From Actinospica sp035493475 (GTDB taxonomy: Bacteria; Actinomycetota; Actinomycetes; Streptomycetales; Catenulisporaceae), in NCBI GenBank assembly GCA_035493475.1, contig DATJIF010000056.1, positions 62,001 to 126,000 on the forward strand: DNA of 64,000 nucleotides, given 5' to 3'. Positions within the stretch are counted from its first letter, which is position 1. Every line of letters starts with the position of its first letter. The notes beneath the pieces are model-generated. The model was not told the origin of the DNA. It saw nothing but the letters and a program-made list of their open reading frames with translations, and searched no databases. Shown piece after piece: positions 27,606-36,661 of the stretch. The position numbers and the translations under genes are program-made.

Positions 27606-29190
27606 GAGCGACCGCCCTGCGCCGCTCCGGTGCCGCGGCCGCCAGCCTCGGCAGCAGCCAGCCGGCCAGCCGCGCGATGCTCGGATCGACCTGGTCCAGA
27701 TCTCCCACGACCGAGGCCGTGGCGAAGAAGCGGACCTCGTGGAACTCGTGGCGCATGGCCCGGATGAGGTTGCCCAGCTGCAGGCGCTCGGTCAGCCACT
27801 GTTCGAGCTGCGCCCCGTCCGGTTCGCCCTGGAGCACGCCCGCGTCCCTGAGCACGTCCAGCTTGCTCACCGCCACCGCGAGCCGAACCCGTTCCGTGCG
27901 CACCTGCATCTGCACCATGGTCTGGCTGAACCTGGCGAACACGTCCTCGGGCGGCATGTCGGAGGCCGTGCTCAGGTCGAGAGCGGCGAGCTGCCCCGCG
28001 GTGAGCCCGCGCAGGAATCCGGGTACGGACATCGGATCCACCACGAACAGGGCGGTGCGGGCGTAGCGGGCGTATTCGAGTTCGTCGGTGCGATCCGAGC
28101 TGACGAAGGTCTCACCCGCGGCGTCGAAGACGTGCACCAGCCGCTCGCCGCGGCCCGCCCCCAGGTAGAGCGAGTATCCGACCGGCCGGCCCCGGGTGGC
28201 CGCCACGTGCCCGGCGCTGCGGAGGATCATCTCCAGCGTGCCGTACCCGCTCTGCGTGTCGGCGTCCGCGAGCCGGGCGGGCGGACCGCCGTGCGCCGCC
28301 TGGCCGAGCAGCGTCATCGCGAGTGCCGCGACGAGCCGGGTCTTGCCGGCCGAACGACCGCCGAACAGCGGCACCACGATCTCCGGCCGCAGACCGACCC
28401 CGGGCGTCATCCGCTGGTCGCAGACCGCGCAGTAGGGCGGAAGCCGATGGCTGCCCAACAGCAGGAGTGTCGGCATCCGGCGGCCGCAGGCGCAGCGGCG
28501 CCGCAGCACACCGTGCCGCCCCGGCCTGATGTCGCGGTGCCTCCGGTTGCACTGCCCGCATTCGTACGAGGGGTAGCGGATCTTCCAGCCGCACTGCTTG
28601 CAGGTCACGCCGCGAATGTCCCGGGCGGTGAGCAGGAGCGTATCGAGGCCGCGCAACACGCCGATCATGACGCGCGCCGCGAACTGGGCGACGAACACGA
28701 ACACGACGTGCAGCAGCGCGAGCAGCGCCACCAACGCGACGGAGAGCACCATGCCGTAGAGCAGCCCGATCCACAGAATGACGCCGATCGGCACGCCGAT
28801 CCAGTTGGGCACCCGGGTACCGCCGAAACAGCCGCGGTTGACGGCTCTCGCCCACGTACGGCCGCGAGCGACGCATTCCTGGCGTCCCACCCGCAGTATT
28901 CGGTCCAGGTCGCGCAGTGCCGGACCGAAGAAGTACTGGCGGAACGCGGGCTCCGGCTCCTGCTCCGGCGGGAAGGCGAGTGCGCCGCGATAGGGGGACG
29001 AGGGCCGGAACATGACACCGATCGCGACCCGTAGATACATGTCCAGCACCAAGACGGTCAGCGCGACGGCCGTGCCGACGACGAGGAACGGCCCGACGAA
29101 CACGGCGAGCATGATCACGCCCGCCACATAGGCGCTGACAACCAGGGCGATCACACAGAGCCCTACGGCCAGAGCGATGAGGTCTCCCAC
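27598..29190 (-). CDS. Membrane-anchored zinc-ribbon TRAFAC-type GTPase (double-GTPase 2-like)
   Basis: This 530-residue P-loop protein has N-terminal membrane helices (about 3-50) and another hydrophobic region (131-185). Paired cysteine motifs follow that look like zinc ribbons (CKQCGW, CGQC, CACG, CAVC, residues 197-257). The GTPase domain begins with Walker A GGRSAGKT (277-284), has G3 FDAAGE (355-360) and a candidate G4 SKLD (442-445). This matches the second GTPase of the paired GTPase systems predicted near GAP1 proteins. The start is GTG 29190, six bases after the GAP1-like stop. It probably senses or remodels something at the membrane by nucleotide-driven switching. Confidence 0.85.
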   Translation of the reverse strand: MGDLIALAVGLCVIALVVSAYVAGVIMLAVFVGPFLVVGTAVALTVLVLDMYLRVAIGVMFRPSSPYRGALAFPPEQEPEPAFRQYFFGPALRDLDRILRVGRQECVARGRTWARAVNRGCFGGTRVPNWIGVPIGVILWIGLLYGMVLSVALVALLALLHVVFVFVAQFAARVMIGVLRGLDTLLLTARDIRGVTCKQCGWKIRYPSYECGQCNRRHRDIRPGRHGVLRRRCACGRRMPTLLLLGSHRLPPYCAVCDQRMTPGVGLRPEIVVPLFGGRSAGKTRLVAALAMTLLGQAAHGGPPARLADADTQSGYGTLEMILRSAGHVAATRGRPVGYSLYLGAGRGERLVHVFDAAGETFVSSDRTDELEYARYARTALFVVDPMSVPGFLRGLTAGQLAALDLSTASDMPPEDVFARFSQTMVQMQVRTERVRLAVAVSKLDVLRDAGVLQGEPDGAQLEQWLTERLQLGNLIRAMRHEFHEVRFFATASVVGDLDQVDPSIARLAGWLLPRLAAAAPERRRAVARV

Positions 29191-29196
29191 GGCGGC

Positions 29197-31662
29197 TCAC
29201 TCCCGGGTCGTGCGATGCGTCGGGTCAGGGTCAAGATCGGGGTCGGCGGCGGTGCCCGGCGGCGGCCCCGGGTCCTCGGGCCGACGGCGGAACAGCTTCC
29301 GCAGGTCACGTCGTTTCCGCTCCTCGAACGCGCGGAAGTCCACGGAGCCCCACGTCGGGTCCAGCGCGGCGACGACCCCGTGCACGGCGTCCCAGTCCCG
29401 CGGCCGGAACTGGCGGGCGAGCGCGGTGAGCAGCTGGTCGGCCTCGGCGCGCACCCGCCCGTCGCGGGGCAGCCGGTCGCGGACCACGAAGATCCCCGCG
29501 AAGTGGGGGCGTGCCCATCCGTCGCGGTCCCAGCCCCGGTTTCCCAGCCTGCGCAGATAGTCCAGGGCGGCCGTCTCGGTCAGCCGCGGCAGCACCCACT
29601 CCACGTCCGCGGCGCGCGGCGGAACCGCCATCAGGGCCGGCGGAACCCGGCGCTCGCACAGGATGCGGATCATGGCGTTCTGCTCGCGCATCAGGGTCAC
29701 GGCCTGGCGCACCTGCTGGATGTCGCTGATCCCCCGGGTGAGCGAATCCGCCTCGACCGCCAGCCGCGCGGCGACCAGCGACGCGGTGTCCATCGCGTCG
29801 ACGGCCGCGGAGCCGAGCAGCGCGCGGCAGAGCGGCAGGTACCACTCGAGGTCCTGCGGCCTCGTGGCCTGCCGCAGCACGCCGAGGAACCACTGCGCCG
29901 CCCGCGGGTCCGCGAGGCGGTCGAGCGGTATGTATCCGGCCACCGCCGCCGCGGCCTCGGCGCTCCAGGAGTCTCCGGGCCACAGCCGCTCGAGCAGGTC
30001 CACGGTCGGTGCGGCCTCGCCGCGCGTCCGCAGCAGCCTGGCGAGCGTCATGGGCCGGACCGCCGGATGCCGCAGGGCCCTGCTGACCAGGAAGGCTTCG
30101 TGCAGCGCGGGCAACTGCTCGACGTCCTGCTCCTCGAGCAGCCTCCCCGCGAGACCGGCCAGCACCGCGTCGAGCGGTTCCCGCTGTCCGAGCTGGATGT
30201 CTCGCAGCCGCTCGACCAGGCCGTGGCGCAAGGTGGCGTGCCGCCGGGCGACCGTCTCGAGCAGGTCCGCGGAGCCGAGGTCGGCGGCCGATTCACCGCC
30301 GCCGGTCAGTGCCGCGGCCAGTCGGCGGCCGAGCCGCGCGACGTGCACTCCGTCCTCCGCGATCCCGTTCTCGTCGGCCCAGTCGAGCAGCCGGATCGCC
30401 TCCGCGATGGGAGCGTCCCCGAGGAACTGGACGAAGCGGTCCGCGACGCGTCGGGCGAACTCGGGCGAGAAGGACATGCGGAGCCGGCCGGTCGAGCGGC
30501 CCTCCGCGGCCTGTGCCATCTCGAAGTCGATCTGCTCGAACCGGAGCTCTTCGTGCAGCAGCCGATCCGCGCCGCGGCTCGTGGCCTCGGCGAGCATCGG
30601 CAGCAGTTCGGTCGGCAGGCTCGACTGGGTGTGCAGAGCGCGGCCGACCTCGCTGATCGCGTGCGGGTCGAGGTGCTGTGCGCCGCGCAGCCACTCGACC
30701 GCGGTCTCGATCTCGCGCCGGGCCAGGGCGACGCCGCCGAGGGCTGCGGACGCGATCGTCACCGGATACCAGTCGTCGAGCCGCTGTTCACCGCCGTTGG
30801 CCAGGCGCAGCGCGTCCTCCCAGAGATCCCCGGTGGCGAGCGGACCGATGCGCGCGGTCAGTTCGGGCAGTGCGTGCGGCGGTACCTGCGTGAAGCGGTC
30901 GGCCGTGAAGTCGAACACCGTGAAGACGTCCATCGTGTCCGGCCCGAGCAGCGCGGCGTTCTCGCGGACCGTGCCGATCAGATCGAGTCGGCTCTGCACC
31001 GGCTTCGAGCAGTACGTGGCGAAGGAGACCCGGGCGGCCAACGGCGGCGGCAGCAGGTAGCAGACGGCGCCGACCCACTGGGCCACCTCGTCGGCGGACT
31101 GCTCCACCAGAAGCACCGGACGTTCGCCGACCCCCGCGGCGCTGACCGCGGTGACCAGTTCCGCCAGCCGGGCGCGCGACGGACGGGCGCGCAGGAATTC
31201 GTGCACGGTACCGGGATGCAGCAGCCCGCCGGGCAGTTCGCCGTCCAGCGCGGGCAGGTTGGTCCCGTCGACCGCGGCGCGCTGCCAGATCGGGGAGCGC
31301 CACAGCTCGATCGGGAGCAGCGACCCGAGTCCGGCCTCGAGTTCCTGTTGCGCAGCCGCGAGAGCGTGCGCGAAGTAGTTGCCGAAGCGCTTCGAGAAGT
31401 CACGCCCGAGGTATTCGACATTCGCGAGCACCGCGGGCGCCTCGGCGGAGGCCGCGCGGTAGCAGAGGTTGACCGGGCAAGCGGCGAGTTCCGCCTCGTC
31501 CTGCGGATACATGAGGGAGCGCGGCGGCTCATAGGCGATCAGTGAGCGCACCTGCCGCTGCATCTCCTCGCCGGCGCCCGGTGTCACGGCGTTGAACTGG
31601 TAGCCCGCGTACCCGGTCAACCCGTGTTCGCAGGACGTGTAGTACAGCTGATGCAGCGTCAT
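29197..31662 (-). CDS. GAP1-like GTPase-associated protein
   Basis: This 821-residue soluble protein lies between two GTPase genes. The N-terminus (LHQLYYTSCEHGLTGYAGYQ) is the characteristic opening of GTPase-associated protein 1 N-terminal domains, and the middle and C-terminal parts are long helical, Leu/Arg-rich regions consistent with the GAP1 middle and C domains. The family assignment is from remembered sequence features, not a search. The start is ATG 31662, overlapping the stop of the upstream GTPase gene (ATGA, 31659-31662). The frame stays open to 32658 but that extension overlaps the GTPase gene and is not coding. Its presumed job is to couple the two GTPases, possibly as a regulator or effector platform. 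Confidence 0.82.
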   Translation of the reverse strand: MTLHQLYYTSCEHGLTGYAGYQFNAVTPGAGEEMQRQVRSLIAYEPPRSLMYPQDEAELAACPVNLCYRAASAEAPAVLANVEYLGRDFSKRFGNYFAHALAAAQQELEAGLGSLLPIELWRSPIWQRAAVDGTNLPALDGELPGGLLHPGTVHEFLRARPSRARLAELVTAVSAAGVGERPVLLVEQSADEVAQWVGAVCYLLPPPLAARVSFATYCSKPVQSRLDLIGTVRENAALLGPDTMDVFTVFDFTADRFTQVPPHALPELTARIGPLATGDLWEDALRLANGGEQRLDDWYPVTIASAALGGVALARREIETAVEWLRGAQHLDPHAISEVGRALHTQSSLPTELLPMLAEATSRGADRLLHEELRFEQIDFEMAQAAEGRSTGRLRMSFSPEFARRVADRFVQFLGDAPIAEAIRLLDWADENGIAEDGVHVARLGRRLAAALTGGGESAADLGSADLLETVARRHATLRHGLVERLRDIQLGQREPLDAVLAGLAGRLLEEQDVEQLPALHEAFLVSRALRHPAVRPMTLARLLRTRGEAAPTVDLLERLWPGDSWSAEAAAAVAGYIPLDRLADPRAAQWFLGVLRQATRPQDLEWYLPLCRALLGSAAVDAMDTASLVAARLAVEADSLTRGISDIQQVRQAVTLMREQNAMIRILCERRVPPALMAVPPRAADVEWVLPRLTETAALDYLRRLGNRGWDRDGWARPHFAGIFVVRDRLPRDGRVRAEADQLLTALARQFRPRDWDAVHGVVAALDPTWGSVDFRAFEERKRRDLRKLFRRRPEDPGPPPGTAADPDLDPDPTHRTTRE

Positions 31663-32882
31663 GAGCGTTGCCCGCTGGAGTCCTTCCCGATGGCGCCCAG
31701 TTCGCTGAGCAGCCAGAGGAAGGGATCCGTGACCCGGTAGGGCCTGATGCCGTCGACGGGAGCGCGCATGTCCGACGTCGGGTTGCCGCCGAGCGCCGAG
31801 ACGCCGAAGAACCGGTGCCGGCTGTAGTTCTTGGCCACGATCTGGTCGATCTGCTCGGCGGACCACTGCTTGAGCAGCCGCATCATCTCCACGTGGACGT
31901 CGAGACTGTCCCCGACGTCGAAACGGCTGCCGCCCGGTTGCGCGGCCATCAGCGGGCTGCCCGCGCCGATCGTGTGCGCCAGCGTGTCTATCTTGGGGAA
32001 GACGACGGCCAGCGGCGTGTCGATGGATCGGCGGCTGGAGACCCTCGGCGAGGCCCGAAGCAGATCCGTGATCCGGACGAGCACGTTCTCCGGCGTGTCG
32101 TGGCCCGGTCCGCTGCCCGGCAGCGGACTGCCCGGCGTGGCGTCCCGACGGGCGCCGCTGAGCTGGAGCGGGTCGAGCAGAACGATGATGCCGTCCGCGT
32201 TGCCCAGGTAACGGCCGTTCAGATCGACGCTGTCCTGGCTGTTCAGATCCTCGCCCGCGGCGTCGAAGAACGACAGCACGGTGTGCATCGGGGCGGAGCC
32301 GAGCAGCCGCGGGCGATTCATGCTGAACCGGAACACCAGCGGAGCCACCCGATTGCCCGAGACCTCCGCGGAGTCGGTGGACGCCGGCATCTGCCGGTCC
32401 GTGTAGAGCAGCTTCTCGTACGCGGAGGAGTAGCGGCTGCTGGTGTCGTCGTCGGCGGCCATGATGGCGGCGTCGAGCTGCGCGCCCATCCGATGCATGA
32501 TCTCGTGCACGAGCACGGTCATGTAGACGGTCTTGCCGGACTCCTTCGACCCCACCATGGCGATCAGGAGATCGTTCACCAGTCCGAAGTCCGTGGGCAG
32601 TTTGCTGTGGCAGACCGGGCACACCCGATAGCGGGTCTCGCCGGCGCAGCCGGGGCACTGCGCGGTCTTCTTCCGGCCGTCGGCGGCGAACACCGGACCG
32701 AGTTGGCGGCGGTCATCCATCCGCGCCTCGCGGACCGGGTCCACGCGCAGCGCGCACTGGTTGCCGGTGCGACTCATCCGACCGTTGCAGCGGAAGCTGA
32801 TCGCCCGCACTGGAAAGCGCTCATAGCAGTACGGGCAGGTGAGCGGCCGCGAGCCGAAACGCGGGTTCAGAGCCTTGGGCAT
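31659..32882 (-). CDS. Zinc-ribbon TRAFAC-type GTPase (double-GTPase 1-like)
   Basis: This 407-residue protein has cysteine pairs in its N-terminal 95 residues (CPYC at 16-19, CPGC at 76-79, CPVC at 88-91) that probably form zinc ribbons. The P-loop GSKESGKT (111-118) follows, with G3 FDAAGE (206-211) and a candidate specificity motif FPKID. It lacks membrane helices, unlike its paralogue at 27.6-29.2 kb. The DAAGE form of the switch II motif is shared by both, arguing for a common subfamily. It starts directly after the Hsp70-like stop and overlaps the GAP1-like start by four bases. It is predicted to be a cytoplasmic switch of the conflict system. Confidence 0.86.
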   Translation of the reverse strand: MPKALNPRFGSRPLTCPYCYERFPVRAISFRCNGRMSRTGNQCALRVDPVREARMDDRRQLGPVFAADGRKKTAQCPGCAGETRYRVCPVCHSKLPTDFGLVNDLLIAMVGSKESGKTVYMTVLVHEIMHRMGAQLDAAIMAADDDTSSRYSSAYEKLLYTDRQMPASTDSAEVSGNRVAPLVFRFSMNRPRLLGSAPMHTVLSFFDAAGEDLNSQDSVDLNGRYLGNADGIIVLLDPLQLSGARRDATPGSPLPGSGPGHDTPENVLVRITDLLRASPRVSSRRSIDTPLAVVFPKIDTLAHTIGAGSPLMAAQPGGSRFDVGDSLDVHVEMMRLLKQWSAEQIDQIVAKNYSRHRFFGVSALGGNPTSDMRAPVDGIRPYRVTDPFLWLLSELGAIGKDSSGQRS

Positions 32883-34640
32883 TCACACCACTCTCAACCG
32901 GTGGAGGGAAACGGGATGCAGGGCGATCGGCACGGCGCTCTCCTCCGGGAAGCAGACGAGCCACCCGGGTCCGAAGCCGACGAAGGAGAACTCCGTCTCG
33001 AAGGGCTGGTTGCGCTGCAGCGGGCCCCCGGGAACGCGGTGGATCTCGCGCCCCTCGTGCCGAGCGCTGGGCAGATAGCGGCCAGACGCGTAGACGACCA
33101 CGATGTCCGGCAGTATGCAGTCCACGTCGCCGGTGAAGGAGAAGCGAGCCATCCGCTTGCGGCGGCCGCCGACGAGGGTGAGGTCGTAACGCACGGCGGT
33201 CGGCGGCGCAGGCAGGACGGCCGAGGAGGGAGGCTGCGCGGACGGCGCCGAACCCGGGACCAGGACTTCGACTGTGAACTCCGCCGGTCGCGGGCCGATC
33301 TCGAGACTGAAGCCGCCCTGGTTGTCGTAGGCGTGCCGGGAGACGGACGCGGTTCCGGTCTCCGCGTTCGACCCGGTGCCGATCCGCCAGTGCACTCTCG
33401 CCTCCGGGCCGTCGGGCGGCCACTGCCAGCTCAGCACAGCCGACCCGGTGCGACGGATCACCGCGAGGCCCACGACAGGTCGCGGCGCGTACGCCGTCGG
33501 GCCGTCGGCGGCGATGTCCGGGCCCTCGACGATCGGAGGCGGCTGCACCTTGGCATCGACCGCGGAGCGCATCGGTGGCCGCATGGCCGGAATCGGCGGC
33601 ACGACGGACGGCGACGGCCGCGGTTCGCGGACCGGCGGCACCTGACGCTCCTCGGCGGGAGCCGGTGGAGTCGGGGCCGGGGCCGGGCGCTCCGGACGGC
33701 GTACCCGGGGATCCGGATCATCGACGACTCGGGCACGCGGTTCCGGGTCGTCGTCCGGCGGCGTCGAGGCGGCCTGGAACGCGTGCCTCGCCACCGTGCT
33801 CCTCGGCGTTCGGCGCTCCGGGCCTTCACCGCGCCCGTCCTTGACGCGTACGTAGCCGAAGTCCGCGAATCGAACGCATCCCTTGGCCACCGCGAAGTCC
33901 GGCTCCGTGCAGCGCGCCGCCACGCCGATCGCCTCGACGATCGCCCGCGAAACGGCCGCGTCGGCCGCGGCCGCACCCGCGAGCAGGACGTCCTCGACAT
34001 CGACTGTCGCCACCGACCGCGCCGCCTCGGCGACCAGTCCGGCTACGCGTGCCGCACGATCCGCGGCCTCCACATCGTCGATCCGGGATATCGCCGAGTG
34101 CAGGATCTCCACGGAGAGGCTGCGTACGGCCAGGACGGTGAGTTCCAACCGGGTCGCGCCCAGGTCGCAGACGAGGATGTTGCGATCGACTCCCCAGTCG
34201 ACCGCCCCGTAGTGCAGACACACCGCGAGCGCCGCCGGGACTGTGCCGCGCACGGTCAGGCCGACGCTCTCCGCGGCTCGGCGCAATGCGGCCGTCGCGG
34301 CCACATCGAAGTCGCCGGGCACCGCGAGCACCGCCTCGACGGCCGTTCCGCCGCCCTCGGCACGTGCCCGCTCGGTGAGTTCGGCGAGCACCGTGCCGAC
34401 GCTCGCCTCGGCGGACAGCGGGGATCCCGGACGCGGCGCGCCACCCTGGGCGAGCAGCGCACGCACCCCGGGGACCGCGCGCGGGTGCTGGTCGTCCGCC
34501 GCGCCGACCCGGACCGCTCCGTCCGGCGCGAAGGCGAGCCCCGCCGGGACGACCAGGGCCCGGTCCGCCGGCGCGCCCGGGACCGCGCTCCAGGCGATCC
34601 GCCCGCTCGTCAGGCCGAGATCGATCCCGTACACCGTCAT
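32883..34640 (-). CDS. Hsp70-like ATPase with proline-rich linker and C-terminal beta domains
   Basis: This 585-residue protein opens with an actin/Hsp70 nucleotide-binding fold: phosphate-1 motif GIDLGLTSG (5-13), VLAVPGDF, phosphate-2 variant VCDLGATRLELTV and adenosine-type motif LLAGAAAADAAV. This domain is only about 250 residues, well short of a full Hsp70 NBD, and the usual GGGT phosphate-2 sequence is altered. A Pro/Arg/Asp-rich linker (about 290-385) follows, then one or two FN3/Ig-like beta domains, with no canonical substrate-binding domain. It overlaps the AAA+ gene start by four bases. It may be a nucleotide-dependent scaffold rather than a chaperone. Confidence 0.8.
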   Translation of the reverse strand: MTVYGIDLGLTSGRIAWSAVPGAPADRALVVPAGLAFAPDGAVRVGAADDQHPRAVPGVRALLAQGGAPRPGSPLSAEASVGTVLAELTERARAEGGGTAVEAVLAVPGDFDVAATAALRRAAESVGLTVRGTVPAALAVCLHYGAVDWGVDRNILVCDLGATRLELTVLAVRSLSVEILHSAISRIDDVEAADRAARVAGLVAEAARSVATVDVEDVLLAGAAAADAAVSRAIVEAIGVAARCTEPDFAVAKGCVRFADFGYVRVKDGRGEGPERRTPRSTVARHAFQAASTPPDDDPEPRARVVDDPDPRVRRPERPAPAPTPPAPAEERQVPPVREPRPSPSVVPPIPAMRPPMRSAVDAKVQPPPIVEGPDIAADGPTAYAPRPVVGLAVIRRTGSAVLSWQWPPDGPEARVHWRIGTGSNAETGTASVSRHAYDNQGGFSLEIGPRPAEFTVEVLVPGSAPSAQPPSSAVLPAPPTAVRYDLTLVGGRRKRMARFSFTGDVDCILPDIVVVYASGRYLPSARHEGREIHRVPGGPLQRNQPFETEFSFVGFGPGWLVCFPEESAVPIALHPVSLHRLRVV

Positions 34641-36661
34641 CGCCGCTCTGTCTCCGGAGTCGTCGTCCCCGCGGGACCGGTGATCGCGCGCGGGCTGGTT
34701 CCGATGCGAACCTCACCGTCCACCCTGACGGACAGACTGAGCCGGTCCCCCGGCGCGGGCCGTTCGCGCACCAGGTGGCGCACCAGGGCGGTACGCAGCG
34801 TCTCGAGCTCGTTGCGGATCTGCCGGCCGCCGTACCGCGCGTTGTCCGGCTGCCGCATCCGGGCCCGCATCCAGCCGTGGATGGCCTGCCGGTCGGGCTC
34901 GAGGACCAGGCGCTGGCGCTCCAGCACAGACTCGGCGAGCAGGTCGAGCATCCGATCGGTGATCGCCGCCACGTGCTGGTCGCGCAGCAGGTCGAAGACG
35001 ACGACGCCGGGACGCAGCCGGCCGTAGATCTCCGGGCGCTTGATCTCCTCGAACCGCTGCTCGACCGCGCGCAGGAAATGCTCCTCCAGCTGCTGGTACG
35101 TCGGTCCGTCCGGGCCGTCCCAGGACAGGTCGCGGACGGTGTCGGCACCGGTGTTCGAGGTGAAGATGATCAGGGACTGGGAGAAGTACGCGGTCTGGCC
35201 GCGCCCGTCGGTGAGCCGGCCGTCCTCCAGAATCTGCAGGAACTTGTCCAGCACCGCCGGATTCGCCTTCTCGATCTCGTCGAACAGCAGAACGCTGAAG
35301 GGGCGTTCCTGCACCCGCCGGGTGAGCTCGCCGCCCTGTTCGTAGCCGGTGAATCCGGGCGGCGCGCCGGCCAGCCGTTCGGCGGCGTGCTCCTCCCGGT
35401 ACTCGCTCATGTCGAACCTGGCGTAAGCGGTCTCGTCCCCGAACAGCAGCCTGGCCACGCTCTTGGCCAGCTCGGTCTTGCCCACCCCGGTCGGACCGAC
35501 GAAGAAGAACACCCCGCGCGGCCGGGCGGCGCCGGAGCTGCCGAAGTCGACTCCCGTATAAGCAGTCTGCAACGCGTCGGCGACCGCGGCGACCGCCCGC
35601 GGCTGCCCGATCACATCCCTGGCGAGCCGTTGCGCGCTGCCGGCCACGGTCTCGGCGTCCAGCCGCTCCCACGGGTCGGTGCGCACATTGATACGCAAGG
35701 CGTCGAGCAGTCGGGCCGGCTTGGCGACCGGAACCTCCCGGATCACCGAAGTGCGGGCCAGCGCCTCGAGATCCCACGCGGTGAACCCGTCGGTCGGGCC
35801 GACCAGCGACTCGAGCCGGTCGCCCGGCACCGCGCCGTGGAAGTTCTGTCCGAGCAGGGACAGCCACAGCCGCCGCTCCGCCTGGTCGGGACGCGCGACC
35901 CGGAGCGCGACGAGCCGCGGGTCCTCGGCCTCGAACCAGTCCGGCAGCCGCCGCGGGTCGCCGGTGACGACGAGCACGGGATTGCGCCGATGCGGCGGAC
36001 GGCCCTGGGCCGCGAGCGGGGTCACCGCCTCGCGCATCGCGGCGCGCAGCCGGAGGTAGACCGGGGCCGAGGCGGGATCGGCGGCGGGCAGCGCCACGTC
36101 GAGGTCCTGGAAGACGAAGGCGACCGAGGCCTCGGGCCGCGCGGCCATCGCGCGCGCCAGGTCGATCACCGAGCCGAGGTCGGCGGGCAACGCGGCCGCG
36201 GACGGGTCGCCCGGGGCCAGCAGCCCGCGCCGTGCCCGCCGCACCGCGCCGTGCCGACCGGTCGGGGACGGGTCCGCGTCCGGTTCGGCGTCCGTCTCCA
36301 CGGCGTCCTGCGGATCCGAGTCCTGATCCGTTCCGGTCGCGGCCGGTGCGGCGACGCGCAACCGGGCGAAGCGCTCGGCGTGGCCGGGCAGCGGGAAGGA
36401 GAGCCCGTCGACCGGATCCCACCAGCCGACCGCCTCCGATCCGGTCGCCTCGAGGTAGTCGCAGAGCACTTCCTTGACCGTCGCCGGGGCGCCCCACAGC
36501 CAGGAGCGGTCGTTGACCTCGCCGTGCAGCAGCACCTGGCGTCCGCGCCGCAGTTCCCAGCCGAGCACGATCGCCCACAGCGGCATGTCCTCGGACGCGA
36601 CGGCCCCGTCGGCGGGCCGGGTCCCCGGACCGTGGCCGTTCGTGGTCGGGTCGGCGCTCAC
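34637..36661 (-). CDS. ClpB/ClpA-type AAA+ ATPase with degenerate first AAA module
   Basis: This 674-residue protein has two AAA-like parts. The first (about 30-320) lacks a Walker A but retains a Walker-B-like VFQDLD (184-189) and VVTGDPRRLP, so it is probably inactive. The second is a complete ClpB D2-like module with Walker A GPTGVGKT (389-396), Walker B LLFDEIEKA (458-466), sensor 1 TSN (501-503) and a YGGRQIRN sensor-2 region. Disaggregase N- and middle domains are absent. A pool of such ATPases in conflict systems threads or remodels proteins. The gene overlaps both neighbours (ATGA at each end), so it is co-translated with the coiled-coil and Hsp70-like proteins. Confidence 0.9.
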   Translation of the reverse strand: MSADPTTNGHGPGTRPADGAVASEDMPLWAIVLGWELRRGRQVLLHGEVNDRSWLWGAPATVKEVLCDYLEATGSEAVGWWDPVDGLSFPLPGHAERFARLRVAAPAATGTDQDSDPQDAVETDAEPDADPSPTGRHGAVRRARRGLLAPGDPSAAALPADLGSVIDLARAMAARPEASVAFVFQDLDVALPAADPASAPVYLRLRAAMREAVTPLAAQGRPPHRRNPVLVVTGDPRRLPDWFEAEDPRLVALRVARPDQAERRLWLSLLGQNFHGAVPGDRLESLVGPTDGFTAWDLEALARTSVIREVPVAKPARLLDALRINVRTDPWERLDAETVAGSAQRLARDVIGQPRAVAAVADALQTAYTGVDFGSSGAARPRGVFFFVGPTGVGKTELAKSVARLLFGDETAYARFDMSEYREEHAAERLAGAPPGFTGYEQGGELTRRVQERPFSVLLFDEIEKANPAVLDKFLQILEDGRLTDGRGQTAYFSQSLIIFTSNTGADTVRDLSWDGPDGPTYQQLEEHFLRAVEQRFEEIKRPEIYGRLRPGVVVFDLLRDQHVAAITDRMLDLLAESVLERQRLVLEPDRQAIHGWMRARMRQPDNARYGGRQIRNELETLRTALVRHLVRERPAPGDRLSLSVRVDGEVRIGTSPRAITGPAGTTTPETERR

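Noticed and set aside
31663..32658. Upstream extension of the GAP1-like frame
   Set aside because: The added residues are Arg-rich shadow of the GTPase gene in another frame; ATG 31662 with a four-base overlap gives the natural start.
34725..34735. A further exact copy of CTGTCCGTCAG
   Set aside because: It lies inside the AAA+ coding region, far from any gene start, and encodes part of SLSVRVDG; it is not counted as a regulatory copy.
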